DNA of 64,000 nt from JADLBR01 sp964651705 (GTDB taxonomy: Bacteria > Verrucomicrobiota > Verrucomicrobiia > JADLBR01). Within the stretch, counting starts at the first letter, position 1, and every line of letters starts with the position of its first letter. Shown here one piece after another: positions 43,541 through 52,118 of this stretch. The position numbers and the translations under genes are program-made. The stretch lies in the NCBI GenBank assembly GCA_964651705.1, contig CAZYWZ010000022.1, forward strand, positions 12,468 to 76,467, read 5' to 3'. The notes beneath the pieces were generated by a model that had not been told where the DNA came from, did no database searches, and worked only from the letters and a program-made list of their open reading frames with translations.

Positions 43541-45877
43541 TTACATGGTGGATAGTTCGAATTGGATGTTGGGCCGACGGTCCACCGCCGCCTTTCCAGA
43601 GTTTGTTTTGATGATTTGCTCGCCGATTATTCGGGCCATTTCGGGAGGCACTGCATTCCCGATTTGGCGTGCGCACTCCTCCCGATTGCCGCTGAAAACG
43701 AAATCGTCAGGGAAAGTCTGGATGCGGGCGCCTTCCCGAAGCGTGATTGTTCTGTGTTCGGCGGGATGGCCAAAGCGTCCCCTGGTGAAACTGTCGAAAC
43801 GTGCCGTGATCGTCACCGAGGGCTCGTCAAATGCCAGCCGCCCATAGGTGTCAACGTGGCGAACGCCGAGATTTCGCTCATGACACGGCAATGCAAGGCG
43901 CCGAGGCAAGAATTCGCGCCCCCCGCCTTCTGGGATGTGGCGAATTCGTTCGAGGTTCAGCTTGGAGAGGCGAGCCTCGCCGTAATGGTTCGGAATTGAT
44001 GGATGAGGTGATCCGTCCGTCGGCGGTGAAGGGAGGCCCGCGAGTGCGTGGCGGACCGTTCTGAATTGATGCGGGCGATGGGTTGGCCCCGGGAAGCAAA
44101 ATTTCGGCTTCGATGTCGTGCATTCACCAACCAGAATGGTGCGTGTGCGCGTTTGTGGAACGCCGTATTGAACCATATCAATTTGGGCCAAGTGCGGCAC
44201 ATATCCGAGCTGCTGAATCGATGCAATGAGTTTATCAAGGTGCATCTTGCCCCGCTTCGACGTCAACCCTGTTACATTCTCAACGAGGAAAAAAGCCGGC
44301 CGCAGATATCTCAGAAAGCGTACAAATTCAAGAACGAGGTCGTTGCGCGGATCGATGTCAGATCCACGCCGTTTGACCGAGAAGCCTTGGCAAGGAGGTC
44401 CGCCAGCGAGCAGTGTGAGTGTGCCGGGCTGTATGGCAAAATGCTTTGCCAGTTCTTTTGGCTCCAGGAAGCGGATATCCTTGCACAGGATGTGGTTTCC
44501 CAAATTGCGGCGATAGGTTTCTGTGGATGCGGGATCGTTGTCGACTGCTCCCACGACCTTAAATCCAGCCCACTTCAAACCGAGTGAGAGGCCACCGGCG
44601 CCACTGAACAAATCCAATGCGGTAAATCTGTCCAGGGAGTTTGACGCAGGCAAACTCTTTCTTTGCCTCTTGAAGCCATTGATTTGAATTGCGAAGCCTG
44701 CGCCGACCGGCGCGGACAACCCATCCAAGAACGCATCCTGATTGGTTTCTCGATGAGCTGTGTAGCCAAAGCAATAGCGGGCCATGTGTTCGGCGAAACA
44801 TTTTGCCACCACTGGCGGGACGGCGTTTCCAATTTGTTGGTAGCGGGCGTCGAAGTTGCCCTCAAATTGGAAATCGGACGGGAACCCCTGTAGTAGCGCC
44901 GCCTCACGTATCGACAGGCCGCGATTCTGCTCCGGATGCCCGTAGCGACCCGCTGAGGGAGTGCGGCATTTCCCAGTTAACGTGACTGCTGGTTTGTCCC
45001 AAGAAAGGCGCCCGTATACGTCTGTGAATCCACCGTGAGCTTCGCGAGCTCGGTCGAGGCATTTTGGGCCAACGCCTCTTGGCCTATTTCCGCCATCCTT
45101 TGGAATCTGTCTGAGGATTCGCAATGTTGATTCGCGGTGGGCGCTCACCCAATGCATAGGGTCGGTACTTGACTGGCCCCCTGCATGGAGGGGCGGGAGA
45201 TGGCCAATAGCTTGCCTCACCGTTAGAAACTTCGAGGGCTCCAAGGGAGGCTTGGGAAGGCAGGCATTCGTCCGCGAGGCGATCATCACTCCACGGAAGC
45301 GTTCCTGGGGGAGACCAAAGCCTGCAAAATTGTACGGGCGCCCTTGGACTGCGTAACCCGCAACCCGGAGTGCCGCCGCCCCGGCTTGGTAAAACGGCCA
45401 GTTCCGGGTGGAGAAGAGGTCTGGTACGTTCTCCATAAAGATGGCGTCAGGAGTGAACCGGGGAGCGATTCGGCAGAACATTACGAAGAGATCCTTGCGG
45501 AGGTCCTGTTCGGCAACATTCCGCCTGTGGGCTGAGAACCCTTGGCATGGTGCACACCCAATCAGAACAAGCTTGCGGAAGCGTTTTAGGTCGAGTGAGC
45601 GTTTGAAGTCCTCGAGAACGTCCGAGTTTTCGTACAGAGCCCGGATATCAAGGTTGTAGGCCGTTGCGCCGACCGATGTCCGAAAGGTCGAGCAGCAAGC
45701 CTCATCGAAATCGACACCTGCGACGATTTCAAACTCCACATTGGGGACATCGGCGAGTTGGAATCCCTTGCTGGTTCCTCCGCAACCACAGAAAAAGTCC
45801 ACCACGGCAATCTTTTCTTTGGCTCGGATGGAGCGTCGGCCTGACAATTTCTTGCGCGATGTCGGGGCAGTGCTCAT
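43541..45877 (-). CDS. Fused double DNA (cytosine-5) methyltransferase
   Basis: A 778-residue protein holding two complete C5-MTases in tandem. First unit: motif I DFFCGCGGTSKGF (27-39), catalytic APCQGFS (109-115), ENV near 150 and QIGNAVPP near 345. Second unit: LDLFSGAGG (about 415), catalytic GPPCQGFSVK, VENVTGL, and a final QIGNAVPP. Each has its own target recognition region, so two different sequences or two strands of an asymmetric site are methylated. In LlaJI-type systems two separate C5 enzymes do this next to McrB- and McrC-like proteins; here they are fused. The start overlaps the small RHH gene by 4 bases. Confidence 0.9.
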   Translation of the reverse strand: MSTAPTSRKKLSGRRSIRAKEKIAVVDFFCGCGGTSKGFQLADVPNVEFEIVAGVDFDEACCSTFRTSVGATAYNLDIRALYENSDVLEDFKRSLDLKRFRKLVLIGCAPCQGFSAHRRNVAEQDLRKDLFVMFCRIAPRFTPDAIFMENVPDLFSTRNWPFYQAGAAALRVAGYAVQGRPYNFAGFGLPQERFRGVMIASRTNACLPKPPLEPSKFLTVRQAIGHLPPLHAGGQSSTDPMHWVSAHRESTLRILRQIPKDGGNRPRGVGPKCLDRAREAHGGFTDVYGRLSWDKPAVTLTGKCRTPSAGRYGHPEQNRGLSIREAALLQGFPSDFQFEGNFDARYQQIGNAVPPVVAKCFAEHMARYCFGYTAHRETNQDAFLDGLSAPVGAGFAIQINGFKRQRKSLPASNSLDRFTALDLFSGAGGLSLGLKWAGFKVVGAVDNDPASTETYRRNLGNHILCKDIRFLEPKELAKHFAIQPGTLTLLAGGPPCQGFSVKRRGSDIDPRNDLVLEFVRFLRYLRPAFFLVENVTGLTSKRGKMHLDKLIASIQQLGYVPHLAQIDMVQYGVPQTRTRTILVGECTTSKPKFCFPGPTHRPHQFRTVRHALAGLPSPPTDGSPHPSIPNHYGEARLSKLNLERIRHIPEGGGREFLPRRLALPCHERNLGVRHVDTYGRLAFDEPSVTITARFDSFTRGRFGHPAEHRTITLREGARIQTFPDDFVFSGNREECARQIGNAVPPEMARIIGEQIIKTNSGKAAVDRRPNIQFELSTM

Positions 45878-46140
45878 TGCTTGTGTTGGTCCTTTGCAGA
45901 CGGGGCTGCCCTGTCAGATGTTGATTCGCCAGTATTTGGGCTGGCCTTCGGGAACAGCGATGGTTGGACGCTTTCGGCACAGAAATCCGCTGCCGTTTTC
46001 AGGAACCAATCCTTGAGCGTGCTGCCAGACAGGGCCAGAGCGGAATACAGCCGACGCTTCGCCTCGGGGGTGACTTCGATCACAATGCGACCTGACTCTC
46101 CACGCGCCACTGATGTAATGTGACATAGGTGACGTGACAT
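45874..46140 (-). CDS. Small ribbon-helix-helix protein, controller candidate
   Basis: An 88-residue protein (from ATG 46140; 46149 also possible) with an RHH core: GRIVIEVTPEAKRRLYSALALSGSTLKDWFLKTAADF. It is the first gene of the restriction-modification operon and its stop overlaps the methyltransferase start by 4 bases, so it is likely a transcriptional regulator of the operon, a job done by C-proteins in other R-M systems. Direct repeats of GTGACAT (46120-46126 and 46134-46140) lie by its start and could be its binding sites. Confidence 0.65.
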   Translation of the reverse strand: MSRHLCHITSVARGESGRIVIEVTPEAKRRLYSALALSGSTLKDWFLKTAADFCAESVQPSLFPKASPNTGESTSDRAAPSAKDQHKQ

Positions 46141-46257
46141 GCAATGCATTTCTCAGTGGAGGGAACCTTGGATTTAGGGATGGCAAGATCAGTCCCGACC
46201 GAGGCGAAGATCCGCATCCATTCTTGGCGCCCGAGTGGGAGGTTTAATATCGGGACA

Positions 46258-46329
46258 GTTGTTCCATGTTGTTCCGATTTTTGTTGACGGGAGATCGGAT
46301 GTTGGTATTTTGGAACAACAGAGAACAAC
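46258..46329. promoter_or_regulatory. Promoter framed by GTTGTTCC operator half-sites
   Basis: GTTGTTCC occurs at 46258-46265 and 46268-46275, and in inverted form at 46312-46319 (GGAACAAC), with a partial fourth copy GAACAAC at 46323-46329. Between them a plausible promoter on + (TTGACG 46284-46289, 16 bp, TATTTT 46306-46311) reads into the GTPase gene at 46339. The layout suggests a repressor bridging both sides of the promoter. Confidence 0.5.
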
Positions 46330-46338
46330 GAGGTGGCT

Positions 46339-48582
46339 ATGACTGAGCAAAAATACAGAGCAACAGTGAGTGGCGAGGAAGGACGGAGCGGATGGTGTGT
46401 GATTTTCCGGCATCCAGTCCGGAAGAACCCTGACGGGACAGCGGTACGCATTCGACGGGGTCTGGGCACGCGCGACCGCCAAGAAGCCGAAAAGCTGGTT
46501 GCCCAGTTGAACGAAATCCTCGGAGATCGGGACTACTGGACGCCGGCGGCGAAGGCGAAGGCCGTCGCATCGTTCGATACGAAGGTCGTTAACGCATTTT
46601 ACGACAACTTCCTGCCCGCGGCCCAGGACGGGTGGGCGGTGCGAGAGGGGATACTTCCCCTGCCTGGACGGGAAGACGGCTACGCGCGCGCCCATCTCCT
46701 CGGTACGACTGGATCCGGGAAGACCACCTTGGTCAGGCAGATCATCGGAACCGATCCGGAACAGGAACGGTTTCCTTCGACATCCACGGCCAAGACCACC
46801 GTGTGTGACATCGAGCTGGTGCTGGCGGAGGGTCCGTTCAAGGCGGTCGTGACGTTTTTCCCGCGAGACCACGTGCGTCTTCACATCGAAGAATGCGCAT
46901 TGGCGGCGGCTGGAGCGGTCGTCTTTGAGCAAGGTGGCACAGTCACGGCGACATCGCGCCTCTTGGAGCACAGTGAGCAGCGCTTCCGACTGAACTACAT
47001 CCTGGGCAATGCGAGTGCGGCAGATGACGAGATTTCGGACGACAGCGACGACGAGGAACCGACCAGCGCCGGACAGAGCCAGGAGGTGACCGACGCTGAA
47101 CGCAAGGCGATGGCGCGCCGTATTCAGGGCTTCGCACACCGAATCGAACGGTTGGCCGCCGAGACGGCCGCAAAGCTCGAAAGCGAGCTAGGTGTGAAGC
47201 TGAGCCGCGTGGAAGGCGAGGACGAGAATGCAATTCAGGAACTATTCGAGGACGCGATGAGGCAGAGGGAAGACTTTCACGCCCTTGTGGACGAGATCAT
47301 GGACGCGGTAGAGGAACGGTTTGAGCTGCTGGCACCCGAAGGTTTTGTTCGCGACCGAAACGACTGGCCTTTGCTCTGGCAGTTTGAAACGGCGGACCGC
47401 GCGGAATTCATCCGCACCGCCAGCCGGTTCTCCAGCAACCACGCGGGAAGCTTCGGACGACTGCTGACCCCGCTGGTCCAGGGATTGCGCGTACGGGGAC
47501 CGTTCAGACCCGATTGGCACTGCGACGGTGAATGCAAACTTGTGTTGTTGGATGGGGAGGGATTGGGACACACCCCTGACACAAGCGCCAGCATTTCCAC
47601 CACAATAACGCAGCGGCTAAAGGACATTGACGCCGTGGTGTTGGTGGACAACGCGGAGCAGCCGATGCAGGCGGCCCCGCAGGCCCTGATGCGGACGTTG
47701 GCGGCCAGTGGGCATGAGCGGAAGCTGATCGTGTGTTTCACGCACTTCGACCAAGTGAAAGGAGTAAACCTGCCGACGCCTCTGGCTCGGAAAGAACACG
47801 TGTTCAGGTCGCTTGAAAACGCAATCAGCGGCGTACGAGATGTTTTGGGACGAAGCGCCGAGAACGCCCTTCGACGGGAAACGACCGGAAAGGCCTTTTT
47901 CCTGTCTAACATTCAGAGCCGAATCAAGGACTCAAACCGCCTCACGTTGTCCGAACTCAGGCGCCTAATGCAAACGATCCGCGACAGCATAAAGCCGCGC
48001 CCGCCGACACACGTGACGCCGATTTACGATATGGCGAACCTGATCCTGTGCATTCCACAGGCGATGAACGCCTTCCGAGATCCGTGGCGGGGGCGCCTGA
48101 ACCTGCCTTCGCGGTCAGCCTTGTCGCCAGAGCACTGGACACGAATCAAGGCGTTGGCACGCCGATTTGCGGAACTCGGCACCACGGAATACGACACGTT
48201 GCGACCGGTGGCAGACTTCATCGCGCGGCTTATCGAGCACGTCACCGTCGTGCTCTCCGCGCCGCTATTGTGGGAGCCCCAGGACGCGCCCGAAGAAATG
48301 AAGAGGCAGGTCGTCGGGGAAATGGCTGCCACGGTTCACGCCAAACTGCATGAGCTAGGCCAGACGCGGCTTTTCCATGAACGGGTCGCAGAATGGAGCA
48401 CCGCCTACTCCCACCGAGGGAAGGGCTCCTCGCGCGAGCGCGCAAACGACATCGAGGGCATTTACGGGGAGGCTGCCCCCATACCCGGCGAGGTGGCTGA
48501 TCCCAACGCCACCGCCCTCGTTGCTTGCGTGAAGAGAGTGGTGATGGACGCCGTGCGGGCGGCGGGCGGTCGAATCGAGTGA
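46339..48582 (+). CDS. P-loop GTPase with integrase-like N-terminal domain
   Basis: A 747-residue protein. Residues 1-70 look like an Arm/AP2-type DNA-binding segment of tyrosine integrases (SGWCVIFRHPVRKNPDGTAVRIRRGLGTRDRQEAEKLVAQLNE). Residues ~110-520 form a GTPase: Walker A GTTGSGKTT (~127), Walker B-like LLDGEGLGHTPDTS (~415) and CFTHFDQVKG for base recognition. A long helical insert with an acidic stretch (DDEISDDSDDEEPTS) lies between. The C-terminal region is helical. No catalytic integrase domain is present. Start ATG 46339 follows a GAGGTGG site. It sits divergently to the R-M operon. A role in defence is inferred. Confidence 0.65.
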   Translation: MTEQKYRATVSGEEGRSGWCVIFRHPVRKNPDGTAVRIRRGLGTRDRQEAEKLVAQLNEILGDRDYWTPAAKAKAVASFDTKVVNAFYDNFLPAAQDGWAVREGILPLPGREDGYARAHLLGTTGSGKTTLVRQIIGTDPEQERFPSTSTAKTTVCDIELVLAEGPFKAVVTFFPRDHVRLHIEECALAAAGAVVFEQGGTVTATSRLLEHSEQRFRLNYILGNASAADDEISDDSDDEEPTSAGQSQEVTDAERKAMARRIQGFAHRIERLAAETAAKLESELGVKLSRVEGEDENAIQELFEDAMRQREDFHALVDEIMDAVEERFELLAPEGFVRDRNDWPLLWQFETADRAEFIRTASRFSSNHAGSFGRLLTPLVQGLRVRGPFRPDWHCDGECKLVLLDGEGLGHTPDTSASISTTITQRLKDIDAVVLVDNAEQPMQAAPQALMRTLAASGHERKLIVCFTHFDQVKGVNLPTPLARKEHVFRSLENAISGVRDVLGRSAENALRRETTGKAFFLSNIQSRIKDSNRLTLSELRRLMQTIRDSIKPRPPTHVTPIYDMANLILCIPQAMNAFRDPWRGRLNLPSRSALSPEHWTRIKALARRFAELGTTEYDTLRPVADFIARLIEHVTVVLSAPLLWEPQDAPEEMKRQVVGEMAATVHAKLHELGQTRLFHERVAEWSTAYSHRGKGSSRERANDIEGIYGEAAPIPGEVADPNATALVACVKRVVMDAVRAAGGRIE

Positions 48583-48594
48583 GGCAAGTTGTGC

Positions 48595-49374
48595 CTACGG
48601 TTGCCCCGGAGCTTCTGTAGAGCCATTCGTGCCACTTCCGACGATTGCGCCAAAGACCGCGTCCGCGATCTTGATGGAGATCGTCTGCGACAATCTGAGG
48701 AATGCGCGCACACCGTGCTCTCGCAAAATCAGATTGTGGTTACCCTCCCCAGGCATTTCAAAAAAGTCGCCATGCCATTCGTTTTGACGGAGAATCTCAA
48801 CCTCCGAATCATCGGCGTCAATAAAGAGCCCTTGATGCACCAGCAGGTTTCTGACTTTCGCGAACGCGACTATCACCGAGTCTTCTACATCCGGCAAAAT
48901 TCTCGTCGCGAGCACTCCGTCGATCCCCCTGACGTTGGCGTGCAATTTGGATTCCCTGTTGCCCTTCTTTGGGAAGGCCAGACCAAGATGCTTCTTCAGG
49001 ATGCCGACAGCTCGAGTTGATATTGTTTCGACGGTCGAGTAGCCTTGGATAACCAACCCTCCCAGCTGGCTTTCAAGGCCAACGCCCTCGAAGAACGCCC
49101 CAGTCCGGTTCTCTGAGTCGAACGCTTCCACGGCTTCTTCCGTTACCGTGCCAGCCTTCGCAATGATTTCTTCCTGCCTTCGGACGGATTCGCACGAAGC
49201 GATGTGAAACGCCTTTATCAACAAATCCATTGAACGCAGGCAAAAACCAGCGGCGAATGTCGCCGTCTCCCTGAATCCAGTAGCTGCGACGTGAGCATCA
49301 TTGTCAAGATGAACGCATGGGAGCTCATCAAGGGATTTCTCCTTCGAGGTGTCGTCGACTGCCGTGTCAATCAT
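48595..49374 (-). CDS. HEPN-like protein
   Basis: A 259-residue, helical protein with an R-N-L-L-V-H motif (RNLLVHQG, about 182-189), the Rx4-6H signature of HEPN RNases, preceded by a long helix (EDSVIVAFAKV). HEPN proteins are common toxins and antiphage effectors. It converges on the GTPase gene, ending 13 bp from its stop, so these are separate transcripts, but both belong to the same defence neighbourhood. The identification rests on one short motif. Confidence 0.5.
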   Translation of the reverse strand: MIDTAVDDTSKEKSLDELPCVHLDNDAHVAATGFRETATFAAGFCLRSMDLLIKAFHIASCESVRRQEEIIAKAGTVTEEAVEAFDSENRTGAFFEGVGLESQLGGLVIQGYSTVETISTRAVGILKKHLGLAFPKKGNRESKLHANVRGIDGVLATRILPDVEDSVIVAFAKVRNLLVHQGLFIDADDSEVEILRQNEWHGDFFEMPGEGNHNLILREHGVRAFLRLSQTISIKIADAVFGAIVGSGTNGSTEAPGQP

Positions 49375-49409
49375 CTTCGGAGTCCCATATCGCGGCTACT
49401 GGGGTCGGG

Positions 49410-49518
49410 TCAAACGGATAGCGCGCAGTAGTTGGAGTAGATCATGTGGACGCCGCCGACGGCGTGGCCGGCGAGTTTCGTGCGGATGTCGGGGGCGATC
49501 CCGGCGTTGGCGAGGTGA
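49410..49518 (-). pseudogene. C-terminal relic of a tyrosine integrase
   Basis: The minus strand reads HLANAGIAPDIRTKLAGHAVGGVHMIYSN and soon a stop, nearly the same as HLANAGIAPDIRKKLAGHAGDDVHLIYSH in the intact integrase 3 kb away (52392-53537). The DNA is similar too. The RH box and everything upstream is gone. The relic is joined at about 49518 to the end of a DUF2971 gene. Confidence 0.75.
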
Positions 49519-50088
49519 TTTCGATGCGGAAGTCCGTGGGGTGGCGACGAGCCTCAAGGAGTTCCGCGCGAGGATATTCCGATTCTGCTATCTCCATGAT
49601 CTCCTTCTTTGCATCGTCTGATGCGCGACATCCAATGATAATCTCTCGGACCGCATCCTTGGCAAACGGGAGAAAAAACATTTCTCTGCCTGACGTGTGG
49701 CGCTTGTCGCAAGCCGCCCAAGCAACGATCACTCTGTACTCATCTTCATATGCCCAATCCAGAGACTTCGTCCGGATGATTCTACGGTAGAGGTCATCGG
49801 GCTCCGCATTGAAGAGCGGGTGATATTCTGCTCGCTCTGTGGTGTATATTACGCGGTATAGGAGAGCCCTGAACTCCGAAGCATCAAACCCTATCGCGAC
49901 GCCTCGGTGGTGGTCTGCGTAATGCGCCCACAACAGCAGGTTTTCCCTAGACCCGCAGAAGCAACAGACGCCGACACGGTCGCCTGCAAGCTGGCAGAAT
50001 CGTTCATTGTCTGTCGGATCTCCTCCTGTGTAAAACTTAAACAGTTTATCTATCCAGTGTGGGTGCGTGACGCCAAAGTTACCATGGG

Positions 50089-51324
50089 TCAGGCGACCAT
50101 CCTGGGTCGAGCCTGCCAGTCGGGGTCGAAGTGGTTGCCCAGCAGGGCGGTTCGGAGTGTCAGGACGTTCTGGGCGCCTTGGAGAGACCAGAACATGCCG
50201 GAATTCTTGAGCCGCTTGGCCACCACGGTCTTGCATCCGGCCTCCACGACGCCGGAACCGATGAAGTAGCCGCGGGAACGGAAAGTGGCGTAGAGCATGC
50301 GGTGGCGGTTTTTGCGCAGATAGGCCAATTCCTTCTCCGCGATTTCTCGGCGTGCCGGTTCGGGGGGCAACGCGGATTGGGCTTTTGCAATGACGTTGTC
50401 GATGCGGTCGGCCTTGAGCAGGGCGCGCCATCGGCGGCTGCGGCTGGCGGCTTTGGCCGTGCCTTCTCCGTAGAGGGCATCGGCCAGGGTGCCGAGGTGC
50501 TCGGCGGCGTGGTAGAAGTCCAGGACGCAGGTGGCGCCGGGGAAGTTGACCCGCGCCAGTTCCCAGACCCAGGCGGCCCCGTCGCCGATAAAGACCATTT
50601 CTGCGGCGGCGGCCATTCCCCTGGCGAAGGCCTCCCGGCGCAGCCGGATGCCGAAGTCCTCTGCGGGCTGGAAGCTGGCCACGTAGGTGGTGGAGGCCTC
50701 GTCCCTGAGGGGATTGCCCCCGGTGTCGAGCGCGTGTTGGGTGAAGACGCAGCCGAGCTTGATCTCGCGGGTCTTGGGCTCATCGCCCTCTTTGGCCTTC
50801 CTGCCAACCACCTCGCTCTTCTTGACCGGCACCCCGGTGCCGTCGGCCTGCACGTACATGACCGGAACCCGCGGGGGATCATCGGGGAGGCCGCGGCCCT
50901 GGCGGGCCCTCTCCATCTGCGGCCCCAGCAGGTTGACCATGCGTGCGATGGCTCGGGCATCGAGTTGGACCCCGGCGTAGGCGCGCAGGTCCTCGGCGGC
51001 GATCTGGTAGCTCTGCTCCGCGCCGATGCGGCACATGATCCGGGCCAGCCCCGGGGAATATCCCTCGATGAGCCCGAGCCGTTCGTCGGCCGGGGCGCGC
51101 CCCCCGCCGCTGCGGCCCGCCCAAAGGTAGTCCCGCCGCAGCGTGATCGGACCCAGCAGGGTCTCGACGACCTTGGCCCGCCCGCCGTAACACTTCTCCC
51201 CCGGCCTGGCCGCCTCGGCCCCATGGCCGCCGAGGGCCCCGTTGAGCAGTGCCTCCAGCAGCCCGGCCCCGTCTTTGAGCAATGCCGCGCGCAGGCCGGT
51301 CTCGATCGCCTCCAGGGCCGGCAA
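50089..51324 (-). CDS. ISKra4-type transposase, main frame
   Basis: The catalytic part of the transposase (411 residues from ATG/GTG 51324): DDE-type segments VMYVQADGTGVPV, VFIGDGAAWVWEL and FYHAAEHL, and a GSGVVEAGCKTVVAKRLKNSGMFW ending. The open frame extends upstream of 51324 to the A8 run at 51416-51409 (KKLQEEVGQARFGETESF...), so the protein is probably made by -1 frameshifting from the upstream frame at 51713. Confidence 0.85.
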   Translation of the reverse strand: MPALEAIETGLRAALLKDGAGLLEALLNGALGGHGAEAARPGEKCYGGRAKVVETLLGPITLRRDYLWAGRSGGGRAPADERLGLIEGYSPGLARIMCRIGAEQSYQIAAEDLRAYAGVQLDARAIARMVNLLGPQMERARQGRGLPDDPPRVPVMYVQADGTGVPVKKSEVVGRKAKEGDEPKTREIKLGCVFTQHALDTGGNPLRDEASTTYVASFQPAEDFGIRLRREAFARGMAAAAEMVFIGDGAAWVWELARVNFPGATCVLDFYHAAEHLGTLADALYGEGTAKAASRSRRWRALLKADRIDNVIAKAQSALPPEPARREIAEKELAYLRKNRHRMLYATFRSRGYFIGSGVVEAGCKTVVAKRLKNSGMFWSLQGAQNVLTLRTALLGNHFDPDWQARPRMVA

Positions 51325-51356
51325 GCGGCCAGCAGCCAGGGCGGCGCGGACCTCGC

Positions 51357-51713
51357 TCAGGAAGCTTTCGGTCTCGCCGAACCGCGCCTGCCCGACCTCT
51401 TCCTGGAGTTTTTTTTACCCTCTTGGGCCGCTTCCAGCCGCGTGGCGGCCACGGTCAGATCGACGAATTGCTCGGCGAGCCGCTCGAAGCGCTCGCGGCC
51501 CTCGATGGCCTCCTGGAGCGCCCCGGCTCGCTCGCCGGCGACGTAGCTGGAATGGTTCTTTCCCCCCTGCCAGAATTGGTGGTTCAGATAGACCCGTTGG
51601 CCGGGACCCGCCGGCCCCCTGCGCATCTGGCAAATCCTGCCCCGCTCCATCGTCTCGATCTCGCCCATGCGCCGAAGCACCTCGGCGCGCCGGTGTTGTG
51701 TGGTTGCGTCCAT
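51357..51713 (-). CDS. ISKra4 N-terminal ORF with A8 slippery run
   Basis: A 118-residue frame starting at ATG 51713, near the right terminal repeat (MDATTQHRRAEVLRRMGEI ... RICQMRRGPAGPG). It contains GGT AAA AAA AAC (A8, 51416-51409) near codon 100. Ribosomes that slip back one base there continue in the frame of the transposase; those that do not make this short protein, which may regulate transposition. This is the usual two-frame layout of the group. Confidence 0.7.
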   Translation of the reverse strand: MDATTQHRRAEVLRRMGEIETMERGRICQMRRGPAGPGQRVYLNHQFWQGGKNHSSYVAGERAGALQEAIEGRERFERLAEQFVDLTVAATRLEAAQEGKKNSRKRSGRRGSARPKAS

Positions 51714-52118
51714 GCCGGAATATATAGTATCCTATACATTCGCGCAAGCAAAACACCTCCCAAATCCGCAGCCGGTAACTTTGGCGTCACGCACCCTCCA
51801 GTGTTCTTCATCTTGTCTAATAAGTTTCATGAAATTCTGAAAGTCCAGATCGCAGCCTCGCGCTTGTTGCTGTGCGTGGAAATTTCTTAGAAACAATGGG
51901 TTGTGTAGCTTAATCCGAGCGTGCTCGCGCGTGACATCGGCAGTTCGCGGATAGAACTCGAAGCGATCGCTGAACTCCGACGGATGGGAAATTTTCAACG
52001 CATGATCCGAAAGGATCTTTGCACCGAATTTTCCAGAGTATTTGTAGATGTTCACGGAAATCCCTATTCTTGCCTCATTCGCCGATCTGGGTATCGGAGG
52101 ATTCCGACGGGGAGGTCA

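Larger units (their letters stand above)
50061..51796. mobile_element. ISKra4-family-like insertion sequence, complete
   Basis: A 1736-bp element with perfect 23-bp terminal inverted repeats (50061-50083, starting GGGTGCGTGACG, and 51774-51796) and an 8-bp target duplication TCCAGTGT (50053-50060 and 51797-51804). It carries two frames on the minus strand (51357-51713 and 50089-51324) that match ISKra4-type transposases. Perfect ends and duplication imply a recent insertion that is probably still mobile. Confidence 0.9.
49442..52055 (-). pseudogene. DUF2971 gene split by an insertion sequence
   Basis: The N-terminal part (GTG 52055 to about 51797: NIYKYSGKFGAKILSDHALKISHPSEFSDRF, DUF2971-like start) and the C-terminal part (50060 to 49442, with CCFCGSRENLLLWAHYADHHRGVAIGF) are separated by an IS element. 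Deleting the IS and one copy of the 8-bp duplication restores one frame across RQDEEHW-IDKLFKFY. The 3' end (after about 49518) runs out of frame into the integrase relic, so the true terminus was lost as well. DUF2971 proteins are accessory and of unknown function. Confidence 0.8.

Noticed and set aside
50131..51546. 471-codon plus-strand frame inside the IS element
   Set aside because: Antisense to the transposase; the minus-strand frames carry the family motifs and lie between perfect terminal repeats.
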